Shown here: positions 1 to 11,519 of the stretch, in pieces | Layout of the letters: every line of letters starts with the position of its first letter | Numbering within the stretch: position 1 is the first letter of the stretch | NCBI GenBank assembly: GCA_905221605.1 | Contig: CAJNDS010002653.1 | Coordinates: 22,501-86,500 of the forward strand | Reading direction: 5' to 3' | DNA from: Symbiodinium natans | Taxonomy: Eukaryota > Sar > Dinophyceae > Suessiales > Symbiodiniaceae | DNA length: 64,000 nucleotides | Notes under the pieces: model-generated | What the model was told of the DNA's origin: nothing | Seen by the model: the letters and a program-made list of their open reading frames with translations, nothing else | The model's database searches: none | Position numbers and translations under genes: made by a program

Positions 1-301
1 GTCACCTTTGCAAGATACAAAGCAGAAGGGTACACCTCACGGTGGGCAAACTTGCTCGCGAGTGTGCCAAGAACGAATGCAGCCGCTCAGCGTGATGAAG
101 CAGGTATGATTGCGGCAGAAGCGGCTCTCGTGACTCTTCAATTTCCGCGCGAGCTCCTGACAATGCTATGGCCAAAGCTGTGGGGTCTGTGAGGATCATG
201 CTGCACGTGGCAAAGGACATTCGAACTTGCAAGGGCCTCAGTGGACATGCGAAACGTCTCAAGCTGCCTTAACCGACAAGACGTGGAAGCAATGCACAAG
301 C

Positions 302-490
302 TCATGTTATTCGAGAAGGCTGCAGCCAAGGTACTCGTCGGCAAAAGCTGTGACTTTCCTGGTGAGAAGCACTCACACCTTTAGCCTGCTTGCCGAAGGC
401 TGAGGAAATAGAAGATTGCAGGTCCTGCCTGGAGGCCTGTGAAAGCTCGGCTTTGAGATTCTGAAAGTCCATCATATGTCGCTGCTCCAC
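302..490 (-). other. Candidate coiled-coil-like exon
   Basis: An open minus-strand segment reads DFQNLKAELSQASRQDLQSS and continues with a hydrophilic, heptad-like composition. It runs into a good GT donor: exon end at 379, intron starting GTGTGAGT. The family is not recognised. The neighbouring minus-strand segments at 674-895 and 4172-5091 have a similar composition, so they could belong to one intron-rich gene, but no continuous model can be proven. This could be chance open sequence. Confidence 0.22.
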
Positions 491-673
491 GGACCTGATT
501 CAAAGTCGCGAGAATAGTTACGAGAAACTTCGCGTGAAGCCGTGCGCCAGCTCGATTCGCAAACCAACAGTGTGGGCAACGACTGCATCACATGTTCCAG
601 GTCCTAACCAAAACTGCTTCATGCACAACAATTTGCCGCGCTGTGGGGTGCCGAACTCTCGAGCTGCGCAGAT

Positions 674-895
674 TTACGTAGGTAAAGCCATGCTGCTCCA
701 ATGCATGACGTTGCGCATCGAGCCCAGTAGTACCCTCGCGCAGCATTCTGAGCTGTTTGTCAGACTCCTGCCAGACACAAACAGGAACCGAGCTATTGCG
801 GCATGCATCGGCGGATTGGCTGCGGAATGGAAGGCACGTTGTGCCTGAAGTCGTTCTGCACGCTCAGCATCAATGACATTGCGAAGATCCTCCAA
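674..895 (-). other. Candidate exon, helical composition
   Basis: The minus strand reads DLRNVIDAERAERLQAQRAF after a possible AG|G acceptor near 890. It is rich in Glu, Arg and Gln and suggests a helical or coiled-coil segment. Possible donors (GC or GT type) follow near 845. No domain is recognised. It may be part of the same minus-strand gene as other helical exons in the first 5 kb. Confidence 0.2.
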
Positions 896-1021
896 ATCAC
901 ACCGTCAACAGGTACATCATGGTGGAAAAGGTGAACGAAGACCCGTAGCAAGGATTCGTCGCCCAGCTCCTTCTAACGGTTACCAGTGATTCCTCTTCTC
1001 ATTTCTCAAAGTTATGGCTTT

Positions 1022-1092
1022 TCACTCTCAAAAACATCAAGAAAATAATCCAATTTGAGACTCGATTAGACTCGATTAGACTCGATGAGACA
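1022..1092 (+). repeat. Short tandem repeat, GACTCGATTA-type
   Basis: Three consecutive copies of a roughly 10-bp unit (gactcgatta, the last reading gactcgatga) are visible at about 1057-1089. The unit is read directly from the sequence and has no assigned function. Confidence 0.6.
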
Positions 1093-1099
1093 CGCCGCA

Positions 1100-1330
1100 C
1101 ACCACTACTATACCGGCAAAATCCAGGATGCGGCGCCGGCCCACCCAGGATGCCCGAGAAAGAGCCAAGGAGCCACGTCGGAGCCAGGATCCGGCGAGGC
1201 ACCCAGTAATGAAGCCATATGAAGGCAATTGATCCGATGCGACCATCCAGACCCCGTGAAAGAGGGAGCCATGATGGGAGCCAATGTGGGAGCCAGGATC
1301 CGGCGCCGCGGCCCATCCATTTGGCCAGCA
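1100..1330 (-). repeat. GC-rich degenerate repeat with GGAGCCAGGATCCGGCG motif
   Basis: The motif ggagccaggatccggcg occurs twice (about 1189 and 1290). It is accompanied by a run of ggagccat/ggagccaatg 12- to 13-bp units. All three minus-strand frames stay open and give low-complexity peptides such as WLPHWLPSWLPL, which explains the 117- and 171-codon open frames here without a gene. Confidence 0.45.
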
Positions 1331-3984
1331 AGAAAAGGACCCCAAACCGCATCCGTTTGAGGAAAAAACAAGCTTGAAGAGCACCAGGCCATGAAAACTC
1401 GAATTAGTTGTCAACAAACAACCCAACTTCAACCCAACTTCTGTCATCCATGAGGCCCCGAAGCCCCGAGGGCGCAAAAGCCACAGTTTTGGGATTGTTT
1501 GGACATTCGGGCGAGCTCGACTTATCAAACTCATATGAATGCACCAGGTCGCCAACACTCGCTCGGATTTCTCAAACAACTCTGAATGCACCAGATCGCA
1601 AAAACTCGAGCATGTTCGAATTTTCAGAAGAACACCGAAATTGTAGGATCTGTGGGCTCAGCAGCCGGGAAAATTCCAGAATCAAGTTTTTCGAGAAGTC
1701 GAGCCAGCTCAAGTTTTTTGTGGAAAGGTCGAGTCGGCTCGAACTTCCCACTGGCTTGTGGTAGTGCGAATGTTCTTGTAAGCAGTTGACGGGCATTCAT
1801 AGTTTTTTGCGTTTGCGTAGCCAATCCTCGGCTTTCAGCTGGTCTAGTGGCGTGTTTGCTTACGCCTACTTCCTCATATGCCTTTAAATTTCATTGCGAA
1901 TCATGGCAATGCGATCTTTATCGTCCATGTCATGTGCCAACCAAAAAGACTAACTGTTACAATTGGTTCCTTGAAATCAAAGCTTGCTGTATTCATAAAC
2001 ATGCAATAACACGGCATGCGTGCTTCTCGCCGCTGTGGAAGGTATATCGATGGCGTTTTGAGGACTGCGAGCTCAGAACAAGGCACAAGGAAGGAAAACA
2101 TTGGCAGGCGGCCCCCGCCGACACGGGACATGAAGGGAGCCAAAATGACCTCGAGGGCCTTCTGACAACAAGCAAAACACCGCAACTACCGTGTTTTTTC
2201 GCCTCTTGACGCGCGCAAACCCATGTAAACGGACACATTCCAGCCAGGGTCCTCACTGAAGGCCAACACGCAGCACCAGTCAACAGGTGCAGAAAACACT
2301 GTAAATACGTTGGGATTCGCCAATTCCGCACGTAAATTACCCCCCCCCCCCACCACCCCTCATTATTTTTGCAAAGTAGCAGACCCTCCACAGCAGTGAG
2401 AAGCGCACATACCACTAACAACGGCTTCATATTTTTTAAGCAGTCTCATCTGTATAGTGACTGGCACAAACCTTGCAGGATCCTACCCTTACTTATTAAA
2501 TAATCGTTCCCCAGATGTAAAATATGAACACTGGGTTGGTTTTGGTTGTACATTCGGAGGTCACGTTTACATAAAATGCGGTGCCCAGTTGAGCGGCAGA
2601 AGAACTGAACTCGGTGCCAATGTCGTGTGTCCTGGATGTGGCTGTCCAAGACTTTCTGGGAATACTCACGTTTGTTTTGTTCCTGAGTCACTGCTGCGTA
2701 GCTTTGCTGAGAAAGCTCGCCCTTGCAACGCTGAATTGACTTCTGGTGGTAATGCTCCTCACTTGTGTTGCAACTTGCAATGTTCATCACTCTGCGGCAC
2801 ATGCGGCGCAAACAGGGGCCTGGAGGTGACAATGATCATCCAGAGATATGCAGGCAAGCAGCAGAGTTCACCAGGGCCGTGAAAGAATGTATCTGCTCCG
2901 CAAGCTGCTGCATGCCAGCCTGTGCCATTCTGCTGTTCGGTGAGCAAAACGAAGCTTTGAAAACTCTCCGATACCGCTCTCAAACGCCCAACTTGACCTC
3001 GGCAGAAGCTCGATCTTGATTCAGCTGGTTGCCGATATCTGCCCGCAAAGCCTGACCAACAAAAGGCATCCCAAACTCACAGAATCAGCTTGCCAAATCA
3101 AACCCTCGCAGCCTCCATCGTTTTCTCTCGCTCCTTCGCTTCCACTTGGATCCTTGATCAACAGTTTTCTTCGGGGTTCCTACTGGCATGAACGTTGGCG
3201 CATGCTGACACACAACATGGTCCATACTTGGCCGTGTTGGATCGTGCACGGATCAATGTCTAAAAGACGTGCGTTTTAACCCACGCCAGCATACGCCTGC
3301 CAGTGTGTTCACACATTTTGGGAATTTGAGGACGAAAAACCGTGACCCAAAAACTAGGGGTCAAACTACTTGGTAAATTTCATGTCAAATGCCTAAACCT
3401 TGAAGCAAGACAGAGATAGAGCACATCGTTTCTTTCAGCAGGTTGCTCAAATCAGAATCGCAAACGCTGAAAACACCGGTTTTTTCGCCAAGGGCGCCAA
3501 AAGCAGGGACGCTTGTGACAACATGTCTCGTTCCACATCCTTGCACCATCCTTGTGCAGTATATTGTACAAAGAGGCCAAAACACTGAAAATGCCAGTGT
3601 TTTGGGCATGGATGCAATATGAATGACGTTCTTATCCCCCGCCCGCACCCCCCCACCCTAGCCCCCCCAAAACACAACAAAAACCCTAAAACCAAAGAAA
3701 ACTACGCAGCCAAGCGTGGCCCCATGCGCCACCAACTTGCTGGCAGTTGACGCTCCTCTGAGAGAAATTCGAACCGAGCACTAGCAAAGCCAGCAGGCTG
3801 TAGCGCCACAACCGGAACAGGGTGCTTCATAAACATCACCGCAAGCAGACGCTAAGCCTCGTCGATGTACGCCTTTCCTCTAGACTCAAGACCCCTCAGA
3901 TCACCCTAGATGCCGTGCCAGGACCGCGCAGGTTCTCCTATGGTACTACTTTGCAAACCTCAAGGGCACAACTGGGTTCAAGAG

Positions 3985-4110
3985 TGTAGAAGGTTTGAGG
4001 TTTGGGGGGGGCTCGTTGGTGGAGGGTTTGATGTGTTGGGCTTGGGGTGTGCTCCAGGTACGGCGAGTAAGATTTAGGGTTCAGTGTACTGGTTTACGTG
4101 AGATCTGTTG
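3985..4110 (+). repeat. Small degenerate TTTAGGG-like G-rich patch
   Basis: A G/T-rich stretch contains ggtttgaggtttggggg, ggagggtttgatg and agatttagggttcag. It resembles a decayed TTTAGGG array in the orientation opposite to the main array at 43.6-45.4 kb. A similar patch lies at 8385-8600. Confidence 0.4.
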
Positions 4111-4171
4111 CTTCGGATTCAGGCTTGAAGGCTCATCGTGGAAGGCTGCTGCATTCAGGGGCCGCTTGCCC

Positions 4172-5091
4172 TCAGCCCCGGCATGAGAGGGCCAACATGA
4201 CATCTACGAAATGACAGATGACACACATGTGTTCTTTATCGGCTGTTTGCTGCCCAAGCGTCTGCTGCTGCAACTCCAAGACCTGCCTTGACAAAGCCAG
4301 CACGTCGGCGTTGCAGCCTTGGAGTTTGTCACGCAGCACCTGCAGAGAGGAGGGTTGAGCCGCTTGCTGAGCCACATGCTGAGCCACTCACTTCGGTCTC
4401 ACAACAGAAAGAGCGTCCCACCCCTCTCACTTAAAAATGAACTCAAGCCCCGCTGGATAACACGCCTTCCACTGCATTTGTGCCAGCTCTTCGCGACGAT
4501 TTTCAATCAAGTGAACGGACGCATCAGACAGGCTGGCTTGTAGTGGAACAAGGCCACCTTGGCCAGCATTGCTTTCCGTGATCAAGCTCGCATCTTACTG
4601 CGAGACAAACCCAAGCCAGAAAGATGAGCAAGCTGAGCCAAAACAGGTTTCGCAACCTTGAATGGCATCTTGAAGCTGCTGATCGGTCAAGAGCCTCAGA
4701 AGCTATGCGAGGGTGTGAGGCAAGAACAGAGCAAAAGGAAGACTTCATCGAGTGTAGGAAGTGACGAATTCGGAATCGCAAGTCGTGCCTTGTTTTCAAC
4801 TACTGACTGCGATGACTGCGAAGGACGTCTAAGGACGCAAAAAAGAAATCAAGGCAAGGCTCCTCCTGCCCGAGCTGTCAGATAGATCGAACTCCTGTCA
4901 TTATTGAGATCTCAAAGGTAGCAGACGACCCACATGATCAGGTACGAAACAGTCCAAGCAAACTGCTAGGCCAAGCTAGGCTGAAAACATGCGCAGGGCT
5001 CCTGCTCGTGCATTCCCAGACAAGCTTGTAGCTCTTTTTGCATATCGGTGATTGATCCCGCTTGCGGAACATAGCACACACGTCCACAAAC
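4172..5091 (-). CDS. Candidate spliced gene piece with coiled-coil exons (unknown)
   Basis: Three minus-strand segments look like exons. The first starts at 5091 after the acceptor ttcctgcag and reads ITDMQKELQACLGMHEQE. The second, about 4593-4466, reads ASVHLIENRREELAQMQWK and ends AAG before gcgtg, a GC-type donor. The third starts at 4339 after cctctctgcag and reads VLRDKLQGCNADVLALSRQV, then a Gln-rich stretch. The second-to-third junction is phase 0 on both sides, and the acceptors have the AG|G form common in dinoflagellates. All three suggest amphipathic helices, so the product may be a coiled-coil protein. No family is recognised. The junction between the first and second exon is not resolved. 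Confidence 0.3.
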
Positions 5092-5299
5092 CTGCAGGAA
5101 GTGATACCACGCTGGCACATGGAGCATGTGCAGGAGAGAGGGCGTTGCTGCCACGACAGCAAAAAATGATCCACGTACTCTAGCAGGATTTTCCTGGCTG
5201 CGGATGCTGCGTGCATTGGATGCCCTCTCTGTGCCTGACGCAAGTGAAAACAAATACGATGCTGCTAGAGCCTAGGGCCTAGCAACGCATGGCCCACCT

Positions 5300-7950
5300 T
5301 CCCATCCCCTCATCACACCCGCCCGATGCAGCCGTCTCCCCATCCCTTCAGACCCCGAAGTCCACAAATGTCCACACTGGCCGCATTATGCCTGATCTAG
5401 TCATCCCGAAGCCTGCTGCCAGTCCCCTTGCTACAAGATGCCCTCAGAAAGGGCACTATTGCAAAAATGTGCTATTAAATGATTGGTTTGTCATTGAGGG
5501 GCGATGGGAAGAAGGGGCAAAGTACAGCGTTGCACCATCATGAAGGTCAGGCGCTGCCGCTGGGAGCAGGTGTCAGTGCAACAAACCCTCAATGTAAGAC
5601 TGCCCAGCTTGATCAGAAGAGACACCGACACTGGCACGCCGTTCTTTGCGGAGCCAGGAACACGAAGCATCATCAAGCCATCCTGGTGCCGACACGGGTG
5701 GCAAGAAATGATCCGAAAGGTCACTAGAAAAACAACAAAAGGAATGTGTACTAGTTGGGATGGTTTAGGAGCCTCAAGAACCCAGCGCCGTCTTATCCGA
5801 AGTACAATGAAGTGCCGCTGCTTGTGAGCATTGCAGCCCAATTTGCGGTTGCTGATGTGTCTGTGGCGGAAGGGAGAGCAGTACAAAGGGTAGCAGAAGC
5901 AACAAAGGTCACTGGGCAGGTGTGAGCATTGGGCTGAGTCGCTAAATCACGAGATCAGAGCATTCAAAGGCGCTTGAAGCTGCTTCTGGCAAGCAAATTG
6001 ATGTATGCTTGGTTGTTGCTTGCTGTTGACATTGGTCCGCTCGCTTTTGGCATTTGAACTGCATATCCGGAACTCCAAACCAATCATGTTCCACTCCAGA
6101 ACCCAGGATCTTACGACCTTCGCAGGCTTGCTAGAGCCGCTAAACGATGCTCTACCATGCCCACACTTATCTGAAACAAGCATCTGCAGCGGCATTTGTG
6201 CTCATTTGTGCCTTGGCTGCAAACACAGCATGAAGCTACAAAACTCACAATGTCAAGCGACGTTTATTGGTAACTCTAGCAGCCGAGATGCTGGAAGTGC
6301 CTTGTCCAGGCTGCCAGGTACAGGTGCCAGGAGCCAAAATGCTGCAAAAAGAACAGCTTCGAACAGCTTCATTCCCACCCCTGCGGCCTGCGGCAAACGA
6401 TCACAGCAAGACACTGAAGCGCTACAAGGGCCCGGCTCATATGCACAAACATTGACTCCGTCGCCCACGCACATTGCTGTGTGAGGCTGTCCACCACTAA
6501 AGACCTTTTCATGCCAAGCACCGACTTGCAAAATCTCGCGCCAAATTTGTTGAGGTTTGAGGTCCAAGCCCAGACATCTCCAGGCCCAACTAAAGCAACC
6601 TGGTCTCTGCAGACATCTCTCGCCATAGCCAGGAGCGACAACAAGCGACCGCATCATTGCATTCAGGCCCACACGGTTTTGGCACGGCCGATGAAAGCCT
6701 CCTGCACGCTTGTAAGTTGTCGGAAGGTATACGGTACGGGAAGGGGGTCACCCCCGATGCAAGACCGCAGAGGTTTGCATGAAAGAGAGCCGTCAGCATG
6801 TCAGCGCAAGAGCCGCAACAGGTCTCTACCATTTTAGCAAGAAGTCCAAAAGAAGCCGTAGCTGCACAAGAACCTACAAAAGCCAAGAGTCTGTGGTGAC
6901 GCACACATTATATTTGTGTTTGGAGCTGCCAGAAAGTAGTCGTCCTCCCTCTTTGTCAATGGGGGTCGGAAAACTGCACCTTCAATCAGGTTGCAACCAC
7001 AGCGAGGCCCTGTAACATTTGACCACCAATACATTGCATGACTGGATGACCTTTGCCAGCTTCGTCCAGGATCCTGTGCCTCTCTGACCTTGTCGATTGA
7101 CTCACGCTTCATCACGCTTCCAAACACCTTCCGAACGTTGTCCACTTGTTTTCACCAAGCCCTAAGGCCGTGACCAGGGCCAAAGCGCAAACAGCTTGAA
7201 CCCGCACCAGTTGCGACCTTGCTGCATGAATGGTTTGAGACATGGGTGGTGGACTTTGTAGCATGTCAAGCTAGTGCCTGCTTCGTCTGAATGTGTGTGC
7301 CTGTGCACTCGGTACATGGGGCACACGAGGACAAGAGAGATAGTAGCACGATGACCGGCCAACAGGCCATCAACACACGTGCTTGTCTGCATGAGGAGCT
7401 CACCAACGTTGGACCACAGGCATTGATCCACATGAAGCCTGTGATGCAGCTTCAGGAATCTACCAAACGCACGTGAAAAATGTCACACAGAGCGTGCCCT
7501 GATCCAGCTCCACGCTCGCCCACGAAGATGCCCCCCTCGGACCTTTCCCAGAGCGGCATCTGCCTCCGATACAGACGTCTCCATTCATGACTTTCTTTGG
7601 GCGACAGAAACCAATTGAGGCATCGACTTGGAAAACGGTGCGACATCGAAAATGTCACATGAAGTCGCCTGAGGTCTTGGAGGGTTCTAGACTTAACAAA
7701 TTGCCATACGACGAAAGCAGATGGGCCGCACACTGTTTTTACCCACTCGTTCGGGTTGAGAGGATGTGAAACCTGCCAGGTCAATCAAGATTGGATCGTC
7801 AAGGTCAGCATGCACCTTACTTATACCGTGCCACAGCTGTACTCTACCAGGTTGCAACACGTACTTAGATCAGGACCGGTAAGGCGACTTCGACTATGTT
7901 GGCATTCTTAGGAAAAAGTCGAATGGAACAATACAAGCAAGCATAAGCCT
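5300..7950. other. Unique sequence, no supportable gene
   Basis: Open frames of 60-140 codons occur on both strands and overlap one another (for example near 5500-5880 and 6250-6670). None carries a recognisable motif, and sense and antisense frames are equally plausible. No repeat structure was seen. It could hold small exons and introns. Confidence 0.4.
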
Positions 7951-8290
7951 CACAAGCCCCTTGGACCAGCCTTGGATTGCCACCGAAGCTCGGAAATGTA
8001 GAGGGGCGCATCCAACTGACAAAAGCAACAATGCAACAACCAAACTTCTTGCAGACATGCGAACTGAGCAGCAACTCCATATAGTGCGTGTGCGCATGCG
8101 CCGATCGTACTGCTGAACGTCTTGGGCCACACTGCAGCCTTGATTTTGCCCTCGCTCTTCTGGGCCATAAACTCCTGCTTCAAGGCGGCCTCAAACACAA
8201 AAGATTGCGATGAGATGACGACGATTTTAGCCAGAGAAGCCAGGACTCCCGCTAGGCTCTTCTTGTCCACCGCATCCTTGGTCAACACCG
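7950..8290 (-). other. Candidate exon (unknown)
   Basis: The minus strand reads DAVDKKSLAGVLASLAKIVV and goes on through a region ending near FMAQKSEGKIKAAVW. The composition is balanced and protein-like. A possible AG|G acceptor (gttgaccaag before gatgcg) and a GC donor after GGCAAAATCAAG are present. No family is recognised and no neighbouring exon could be joined in phase. Confidence 0.22.
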
Positions 8291-8384
8291 TTGAAATTCG
8301 GTAAACGTGCCTCCTGATCTTGAAGTGAGGAGGTGAGGAGGTGAAAATGAGAAAGTACACGATTGGCACAGGGCACTCCCCGGC

Positions 8385-8600
8385 TTTGGTTTGGGCTACG
8401 GCTTTGTATGGTTTGACGGCTTGTCGATTTTGGGGTTTAGGCTTCTCAGGCAGGGCTTGACGTCTTCAGGCTTAGACCAGGGTTTGGCGTTTGGTGTTCA
8501 GGAGAAAAAATGTTGTGGGGCTTGGTGTTCTGGCTTCTTGGGGATTCCTGGGGTCTGGATGGTTCTTAGGCTTTCTAGGTTTTAGGGCTTAGGAGCTCGT
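8385..8600 (+). repeat. Degenerate TTTAGGG-like G/T-rich patch
   Basis: The stretch contains ttggggtttaggc, aggcttagacc, agggtttggcg and ggttttagggcttagg, spaced as in a decayed telomere-like array. It may be a short relic of the same repeat class seen at 34985-35235 and 43569-47545. Confidence 0.45.
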
Positions 8601-9517
8601 GGGCCTGCTTGTGCCAGGGGGGACGAGGAGGTGAGCAAGATTGGGTGGGCCATGCATGGCAACGGGTGGATTGATTGACGCGTAACGTTTAACGAAGGGC
8701 AAAAAAAGGTAGGCAAGATCAGGGTGGGCAGGCTAGGAATTCCATGCTGTGAAGTGTCTCAACATAATATGATGGTCAGGGCCACTGCTTTGTTTTGTCG
8801 CTTGGGTCCTAAGGTTCTCGGTTGGACCGCTCGTAATCAATTCCTGAGGCAAGCGAACGAAAACTGGACACTGTCGAGGCAAAAGGAAAGCACTAGTGAA
8901 TACACGTCCCTTGCCGGTCAATCAGTGCTCCCGGCTCCCAGGGAACACCGAGAAAGCTCATTCTATCCGCTTCGAATTCTGGCAAAGTGCCACTTGGAAG
9001 ACACTGGGTAAACCACCATGGATTAGCAGCTAAGGCATGACACACGAAGCAAAAAGCACAGGTCATGCGCAGCAAAGCGCCCAGCGAGCGCAAAGATTTT
9101 GTGCTCTGCTTGGGATGTATTGCAGTCAAGGCTCTGGAGGTGGCCGAGACTTAGGCACCTTACCAAGTGCCAAAAGAAGGTGCGTGCACTCGCGTTTGCT
9201 TCAGGCACCTTGACTTCCTTCTCCTTGCTCCGAGCACTGTAATGCCAAAGCCGCGCCTTAGACTTTACAGCGAACATGGCAAGACACAAGGTACGTGTGC
9301 GCAATGAACTTTGAGGGTTGACGGTTGTCAAGAAAAATCCCCATCACTGCGAAACATATTGTAACTTGGAAAGATTGACCAAATGATGTCTGTCAAAAAC
9401 ACGTCCCATCACCGCGCATTGTAACGTGTAGTGATTGAACACCTGCATTGTGAACATTGCACGAGGTAGCTGATATGCTTAAACCACCACTCTACACGAC
9501 ACATCACGACACGCACC

Positions 9518-9645
9518 ACAATCCACATTCCACGTTCCACGTCCCACGTTCCACATTCCACATTCCGCGTTCCACGTTCCACATTCCACGTTCCACACTA
9601 CACTACACTACAATACACTACACTACACTACACTACACTACACAC
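9518..9645 (+). repeat. Microsatellites (CCACRTT)n and (CACTA)n
   Basis: Units of ccacgtt/ccacatt/ccgcgtt repeat from about 9518 to 9595. They are followed by a cacta run to about 9645 with one variant unit (caata). The change from one unit to the other is abrupt. Confidence 0.85.
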
Positions 9646-10021
9646 ATGTGCGACATTTGACATACTCCTCCGGTGCCACCAACTGCATGCACGACCAAGG
9701 CACCCCATAGCCACATCCAATGCACGACCAAAGCCCCAAAGAGGCAGACAGCATGAATGTGCTTATGATGTGGTACAGCTTTGAGCTTGCACAGCGAAGA
9801 AAAACCATGCACAGTTTTCATGACAAAGCGTCACAAACAGGTTCTTCGCAGGTACAGGAAGTTGGACTGGCGTCTTTGTTGGACACACTCCCTGTGACAT
9901 GCTGTGTCCCCTTCTTGATCTGAGCTGGCGCACCATGCAGTAAGTGTAGAAGCAAATTTGAGGTGAAGCGCTTTGCCTTTCACACTACACACACTACAAA
10001 CACACTCACACACAGGCGCAC

Positions 10022-10446
10022 ACACACGTTGACTTGTTTCGAACTGATGAGACGGACATTCGACTGGACAACATCAAGCATAGTCAGTGACTATTGTCGT
10101 CATTGTTTGGGCTAGGTTTCAGGCCCCAGATCAGACCACAGGAATGATCGTTGGGATGCGGGTTCTGTCCCTTGTGTCGTCGTCGTGCCAGACACCAGGA
10201 ATGGCATATGTTGTCGTCTGCGAAGTGCCACGCTGACGACAACATGTAACACGTTGCGGGGATGAGGTTTCTGTCCCCGTTGAGGATACCAGCTGCGGAC
10301 GCAACCACCCAGGTACTCCTCATAGCAGGTACGTTTGCACATCTGCTAATTATGGTCTTCGTTGGTCCCAGCATGAGTAGCAGATCTGGGACCCCCTGCA
10401 TGAAATCGAAAAACGGGCGTGACCCCAATCCTGCATGTACAGCAGG

Positions 10447-10517
<71 letters not shown>

Positions 10518-10701
10518 CCCCCAAAGGGCGGACGGGACAAAGACAGGTCAGACGTCTTGAAGCGGAGAACGGGCGAGGTAGATCATCACCACAACCAGAG
10601 GGAGTTCAGCAACACTTTACCAACATTAGCAGAAGAGACATGCTAACTCATGCACATGAACAACAACGACAGGAGGTGCAGAGGAAGTTCACCAACAACA
10701 A
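10022..10701 (+). repeat. Duplicated unit, left copy (target of the 10.5-kb insertion)
   Basis: This segment matches 21501-22137 almost base for base, apart from isolated changes and the AC tract length ((AC)33 here against (AC)10 there). It stops at ACCAACAACAA, where the matching copy continues straight into CAAGAGGG. Its continuation resumes at 21202, after the inserted block. The frame MRFLSPLRIPAADATTQVLL across it is shared by both copies, but it runs into the AC tract and is not evidence for a gene. Confidence 0.85.
10449..10514 (+). repeat. (AC)33 microsatellite
   Basis: A pure AC dinucleotide tract of 66 bp. The orthologous position in the second copy (21928-21947) has only ten units. 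Confidence 0.98.
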
Positions 10702-10723
10702 GGCACCGCCGGTTTCTGCGATC

Positions 10724-10863
10724 CATACACCCCCCCCCCACCCCCACCCCCGCCCCCACCCCCCCCCCCACCCCCCCCTTCCCGCCCCCCACCCCCCACC
10801 CCCCCACCCCCCCCCCCCCCCCCCCCCCCACCCCCCCCCCACGCCCCCACTCCCCCCCCCTTC
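10724..10863 (+). repeat. C-rich low-complexity tract
   Basis: About 140 bp of C runs broken by single A, G or T bases. It is adjacent to the left terminal repeat of the 10.5-kb block. It gives spurious proline- or glycine-rich frames. The strand asymmetry is strong enough for G-quadruplex or i-motif structures to be considered. Confidence 0.9.
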
Positions 10864-10914
10864 CCAACCTTTCTCTCCGCCATTGTGTGTGTGAGTAGAG
10901 AGACAGATGGAAGA

Positions 10915-11030
10915 TGGGTGGGATGGACTTGTTTGCTTTCCTCGCTGACCTGGCCAAAAAAAAAACATATTGGAAACGCACTTTTCCACACCAAAAAAAG
11001 CGTTTTCGAGGACACGTTCGAGTGCTTCAG

Positions 11031-11103
<73 letters not shown>

Positions 11104-11280
11104 TTAACATCATACCGGAAACCGCACTTTTCCACATGAAAAAAGTGCATTTTTGGAAAATGGGCTCGCTTGCTTTCCTGCTGACCTGACCCAAAAAAAA
11201 AAGCATATCGGAAACGCACTTTTCTACACCAAAAAAGTGCGTTTTCGAGGACACGTTCGAGTGCTTTCAGTCACACACAC
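10915..11280 (+). repeat. Imperfect tandem duplication around (AC)34
   Basis: A segment with gctttcct...gctgacctg, a poly-A run, ggaaacgcacttttc and gcgttttcgaggacacg occurs at about 10930-11030 and again at about 11165-11270. Between the copies is a pure AC tract of about 34 units (11032-11099). The long minus-strand Val/Cys frames here are products of the AC tract. Confidence 0.75.
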
Positions 11281-11299
11281 TCTAAAAACCTTAGACCTG

Positions 11300-11384
11300 G
11301 CGGCGGCACAGTCCCAAGATCCATAACCCCCCCCTTGTGAGGGCGGGGGGTGGGGGGGGGGGGTGGGGGGGGTGGGGGGTGTGC
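11300..11384 (+). repeat. Internal copy of terminal motif plus G-rich tract
   Basis: The sequence gatccataaccccccccttg resembles the left terminal motif of the block (gatccatacacccc). It is followed by about 45 bp of nearly pure G with T interruptions. This suggests an inner inverted-repeat boundary nested in the larger block. Confidence 0.5.
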
Positions 11385-11389
11385 AGCTT

Positions 11390-11492
11390 AAATAGGGTCT
11401 ATTTGGAAGCTGGGAATCGTATTTACAAGAGGAAAACAGGCCCCAAAACGTATACTTATTCACAAGAGCCATGTTCCAAATAGACCCTATTT
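11390..11492 (+). mobile_element. 103-bp foldback element, copy 1
   Basis: A perfect 19-bp inverted repeat, AAATAGGGTCTATTTGGAA at 11390-11408 and its complement at 11474-11492, encloses 65 bp. Copies 2 and 3 (19281-19383 and 21048-21150) have the same arms and the same total length in the opposite orientation. No coding capacity. It resembles a MITE-like or foldback unit, though no clear target duplication is visible because it sits in AATTAATT arrays. Confidence 0.8.
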
Positions 11493-11519
11493 TAGGTCCT
11501 GTAGGGTTGCACAGACAGA

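Noticed and set aside
9457-9660. Frame with HSTFHVPRSTFHIPRSTFH as a repeat protein
   Set aside because: It is a translation of the CCACRTT microsatellite.
10262-11219. Thr/His- or Val/Cys-repeat and Pro/Gly-rich frames up to 210 codons
   Set aside because: They are translations of AC tracts and C-rich tracts.
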